From NCBI RefSeq assembly GCF_004341105.1, contig NZ_SLZK01000007.1:124001-188000 (forward strand): 64,000 nt of DNA. The letters are read 5' to 3'. Numbering within the stretch: the stretch's first letter is position 1; each line of letters starts with the position of its first letter. Both the position numbers and the translations under genes were made by a program. The notes beneath the pieces were generated by a model. The model did no database searches and had not been told where the DNA came from. It was given only the letters and a program-made list of their open reading frames with translations. This document shows, one piece after another, positions 62,331 through 64,000 of the stretch. The DNA is from Rhizobium sp. BK418 (GTDB lineage: Bacteria; Pseudomonadota; Alphaproteobacteria; Rhizobiales; Rhizobiaceae).

Positions 62331-62430
62331 CTAGAGCGCCGCGCATCCAACCGGACGCATAGAGGGCGCTCTCCCCTCCTTCCATCTACGCACCACGCTT
62401 CGCAAAAACCGATTCCGGTTTTTTCGGGCC
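62331..62430. repeat. Dispersed rhizobial-type palindromic repeat, copy 2
   Basis: It follows the DUF459 gene with the block order CTAGAGCGCCGCGCATCC, GGGCGCTCT, CCATCTACGCACCA and the hairpin AAAAACCG-ATTC-CGGTTTTT (62404-62423). The ATTC loop is identical to copy 1 while both arms changed together, so the pairing has been kept. Confidence 0.6.
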
Positions 62431-62463
62431 GATGTTGTCGTGTGGTCCTGCCTGGTTTCAGGC

Positions 62464-63105
62464 CTACTTAGCTGTCGTCTGTGGCCAGGTCAGGTAATAG
62501 AAGTCGGCGCCGATCTGGCCGAAATAGGCATTGCTGTTATCGACCTGATCCACATAACGATCGCCCTGCTTGATGAACGACGCATCATCGCCGCGCTTCA
62601 GATGGGCGTTGAGGAAATCGCTCCAGCCGCTGGCCTCGATATCGGTGCCCGGCTTGCTGTCGGTATCGGCTTCACCAGGGTTGTCGACATCCCAGGCGGT
62701 GATGGAAACACCTTGCGTCGGATCGGAGATCGTCAGCGTGCCGTTCTCGAGAGCGGCCAGCATGTCATGCGCCGTGCCATTCGTCCCTTCCTGCTGGGCC
62801 GCCTCTTCAAGCTGCTTCTTCAGCATGGCCATGAAGGAAGAACTCGTCACATCAGGATTGTCGCCCGATGTGTCGGTCGCCTCGTCGGTCTGGTCGTTCT
62901 GCGCCGAAAGCGTATCGAGCAGGCTTGCAAGCGCATTGTTGGAAAGCAGTGACGACGTGTCCGGATCCAGACCGTAGCTGCTGAGAATACTGGCAGCGCT
63001 GGAGGAATCGCCGGCACTCTGACTGCTGTCGTCATCAGAGCCGCGAAGGTTCTTCAGGGCATATTGGGCTGATATCAGCCGCGTACTGTCGATTGCGGAA
63101 ACCAT
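62464..63105 (-). CDS. Unknown acidic protein
   Basis: A 213-residue protein starting MVSAIDSTRLISAQYALKNL, the ATG at 63105 having AAAGGA upstream. Residues 25-110 are low-complexity Ser/Asp-rich (SDDDSSQSAGDSSSAASILS), followed by a Met/Leu/Gln helix (FMAMLKKQLEEAAQQEG) and a better-ordered C-terminal part, WDVDNPGEADTDSKPGTDIE and NAYFGQIGADFYYLTWP. No signal peptide is visible. I do not recognise the family; it resembles flagellar-rod or secreted scaffold proteins in composition only. It lies between the DUF459 gene and gltD. Confidence 0.7.
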   Translation of the reverse strand: MVSAIDSTRLISAQYALKNLRGSDDDSSQSAGDSSSAASILSSYGLDPDTSSLLSNNALASLLDTLSAQNDQTDEATDTSGDNPDVTSSSFMAMLKKQLEEAAQQEGTNGTAHDMLAALENGTLTISDPTQGVSITAWDVDNPGEADTDSKPGTDIEASGWSDFLNAHLKRGDDASFIKQGDRYVDQVDNSNAYFGQIGADFYYLTWPQTTAK

Positions 63106-63357
63106 AGTTTGTCCTTTGCGATAGTCCGCAGCGGCCATGTCCCTTGCGCCGCGGCCAACGGTGAAACGCCTTACGACTGAACGGCGGGGCATGTCCGGCC
63201 AATCGCCACAGGCCGGTTGGGCCTGCATACACAAGGAGGCTGCCGTTCGGGAATTGCATGAGGCTTGCCTCAAGCACAGACGCGTCAAGCGGTCGCACCA
63301 CGAAAAACTCCGCCGGAATACGGCGGAGTTCAACGTCTGGTTAATTATTCAAGTAGA

Positions 63358-64000
63358 TCAGCGCGGTAGAACCGTCGAGCCCATCAGCGCCTCGTCGATG
63401 GCGCGAGCAGCCTGACGGCCTTCGCGAATTGCCCAGACGACCAGAGACTGGCCGCGGCGTACGTCGCCTGCCGTCCAGAGCTTGTCGACCGAGGTCTTGT
63501 AATCGCGATCGTTGGCGACAACGTTGGTCGAGCCGCGCTTGTCGACATTGAGCGTCAGCTTGCCCTCAAGTTCCTTCAGCACGCTGTCGTTGAACGGGCC
63601 GCTGAAACCGATGGCGATGAAGGCAAGATCGGCCTTGATGACGAATTCCGTTCCCGGAACTGGGCGACGGCGTTCATCGACTTCGCAACACTTCACACCG
63701 GTGAGCACGCCGTCTTCGCCGATGAATTCGAGCGTCGCAACCTGGAATTCGCGAACCGCGCCTTCGGCCTGAGAGGAGGAGGTACGCATCTTCGTTGCCC
63801 AGAACGGCCAGACGGCGAGCTTGTCTTCCTTTTCCGGCGGCTGCGGACGAATGTCGAGCTGCGTCACCTTGACGGCGCCCTGGCGGAAGGCCGTGCCGAC
63901 GCAGTCCGACGCCGTATCACCGCCACCGACGACCACGATGTGCTTGGCGCCCGCAAGGATCGGATCCGACGGCCAGCCGGTGCTGTCGATATTCTCTCGG
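63358..64000 (-). CDS. gltD: Glutamate synthase small subunit (3' part)
   Basis: The frame is open from the right edge to a stop at 63358, giving about 213 C-terminal residues of GltD. Visible are the second dinucleotide-binding motif HIVVVGGGDTASDCVGTAFR, the VTQLDIRPQPPEKE segment, FVIKADLAFIAIGFSGP and the ending SLVVWAIREGRQAARAIDE before LMGSTVLPR. The subunit passes electrons from NADPH to the large subunit in ammonia assimilation. The N-terminal iron-sulfur part and the large subunit gene would lie outside the window. Confidence 0.95.
   Translation of the reverse strand, partial: RENIDSTGWPSDPILAGAKHIVVVGGGDTASDCVGTAFRQGAVKVTQLDIRPQPPEKEDKLAVWPFWATKMRTSSSQAEGAVREFQVATLEFIGEDGVLTGVKCCEVDERRRPVPGTEFVIKADLAFIAIGFSGPFNDSVLKELEGKLTLNVDKRGSTNVVANDRDYKTSVDKLWTAGDVRRGQSLVVWAIREGRQAARAIDEALMGSTVLPR

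Overview
The window reads as chromosomal DNA of an alphaproteobacterium of the order Hyphomicrobiales, most likely Rhizobium or a close relative in the Rhizobiaceae. The inference rests on gene content, not on a marker gene: homospermidine synthase, an Omp10-type lipoprotein, a GapR/DUF2312 protein, a DUF1036 gene coupled to pyruvate kinase, a KpsF-type isomerase, NtrC-like regulators, GC-rich codon use and two copies of a rhizobial-type dispersed palindromic repeat. I see no tRNA, rRNA, CRISPR array, transposase or integrase.

Layout. Bases 1-887: the 3' tail of an unidentified gene and a short-chain dehydrogenase. Bases 943-13160: a minus-strand chemotaxis cluster reading STAS protein, CheY, CheA, CheW, three tandem methyl-accepting chemotaxis proteins (MCPs), a second CheW, CheR and CheB. 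A divergently transcribed soluble MCP-like protein follows (13453-15198). The STAS-cheY-cheA-cheW genes are chained by 4-base overlaps. The three MCPs carry one, two and four HAMP-type units, and an orphan copy of their shared C-terminal tail lies in the gap at 7715-7768.

Bases 15209-22638: Sel1-repeat protein, ThiE-like protein, TauE/SafE exporter, ArsR-type regulator, two DUF465 small proteins, purE-purK, ribosomal protein L36, a TPR protein and an alpha/beta hydrolase. Bases 22590-35999: an accessory-looking stretch of small regulator/enzyme modules (HxlR with SDR and SnoaL-like; XRE/MmyB-like with an atypical SDR; gamma-glutamyltransferase; a membrane-bound AraC regulator; a PLP dehydratase; a GlxA-like regulator with an SDR; a PhyH-like dioxygenase; LysR with tautomerase, cupin and DUF4865). 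Several have palindromes in the divergent intergenic spaces. Between the convergent glxA-like and phyH-like genes lies a 427-base non-coding stretch packed with copies of a 12-base motif (consensus AACCTCCTCCAC) on both strands, the least explained DNA in the window.

Bases 36076-64000: mostly housekeeping and envelope genes: pyruvate kinase, N-formylglutamate amidohydrolase, GapR, a DUF882 zinc-peptidase-like protein, an NtrC-type regulator, oligoendopeptidase F, pabB-pabC-like folate genes, a HODM-like protein, homospermidine synthase, Omp10, a 5'-nucleotidase with LysM domain, ferrochelatase, SPFH/NfeD pair, KpsF, an outer-membrane barrel, GalU, a lytic transglycosylase, a DUF459 protein that lacks the usual SGNH catalytic residues, an unknown protein, and the 3' part of gltD.

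The strongest leads are the 12-base repeat cluster (32174-32488), the MCP family that varies by HAMP copy number and has a relic tail, the divergent soluble MCP-like protein, the apparent pseudo-enzymes (DUF459, SDR at 24197-24913), and the operator-like repeats beside the local regulators. All assignments come from reading translations by eye; no database search was run.
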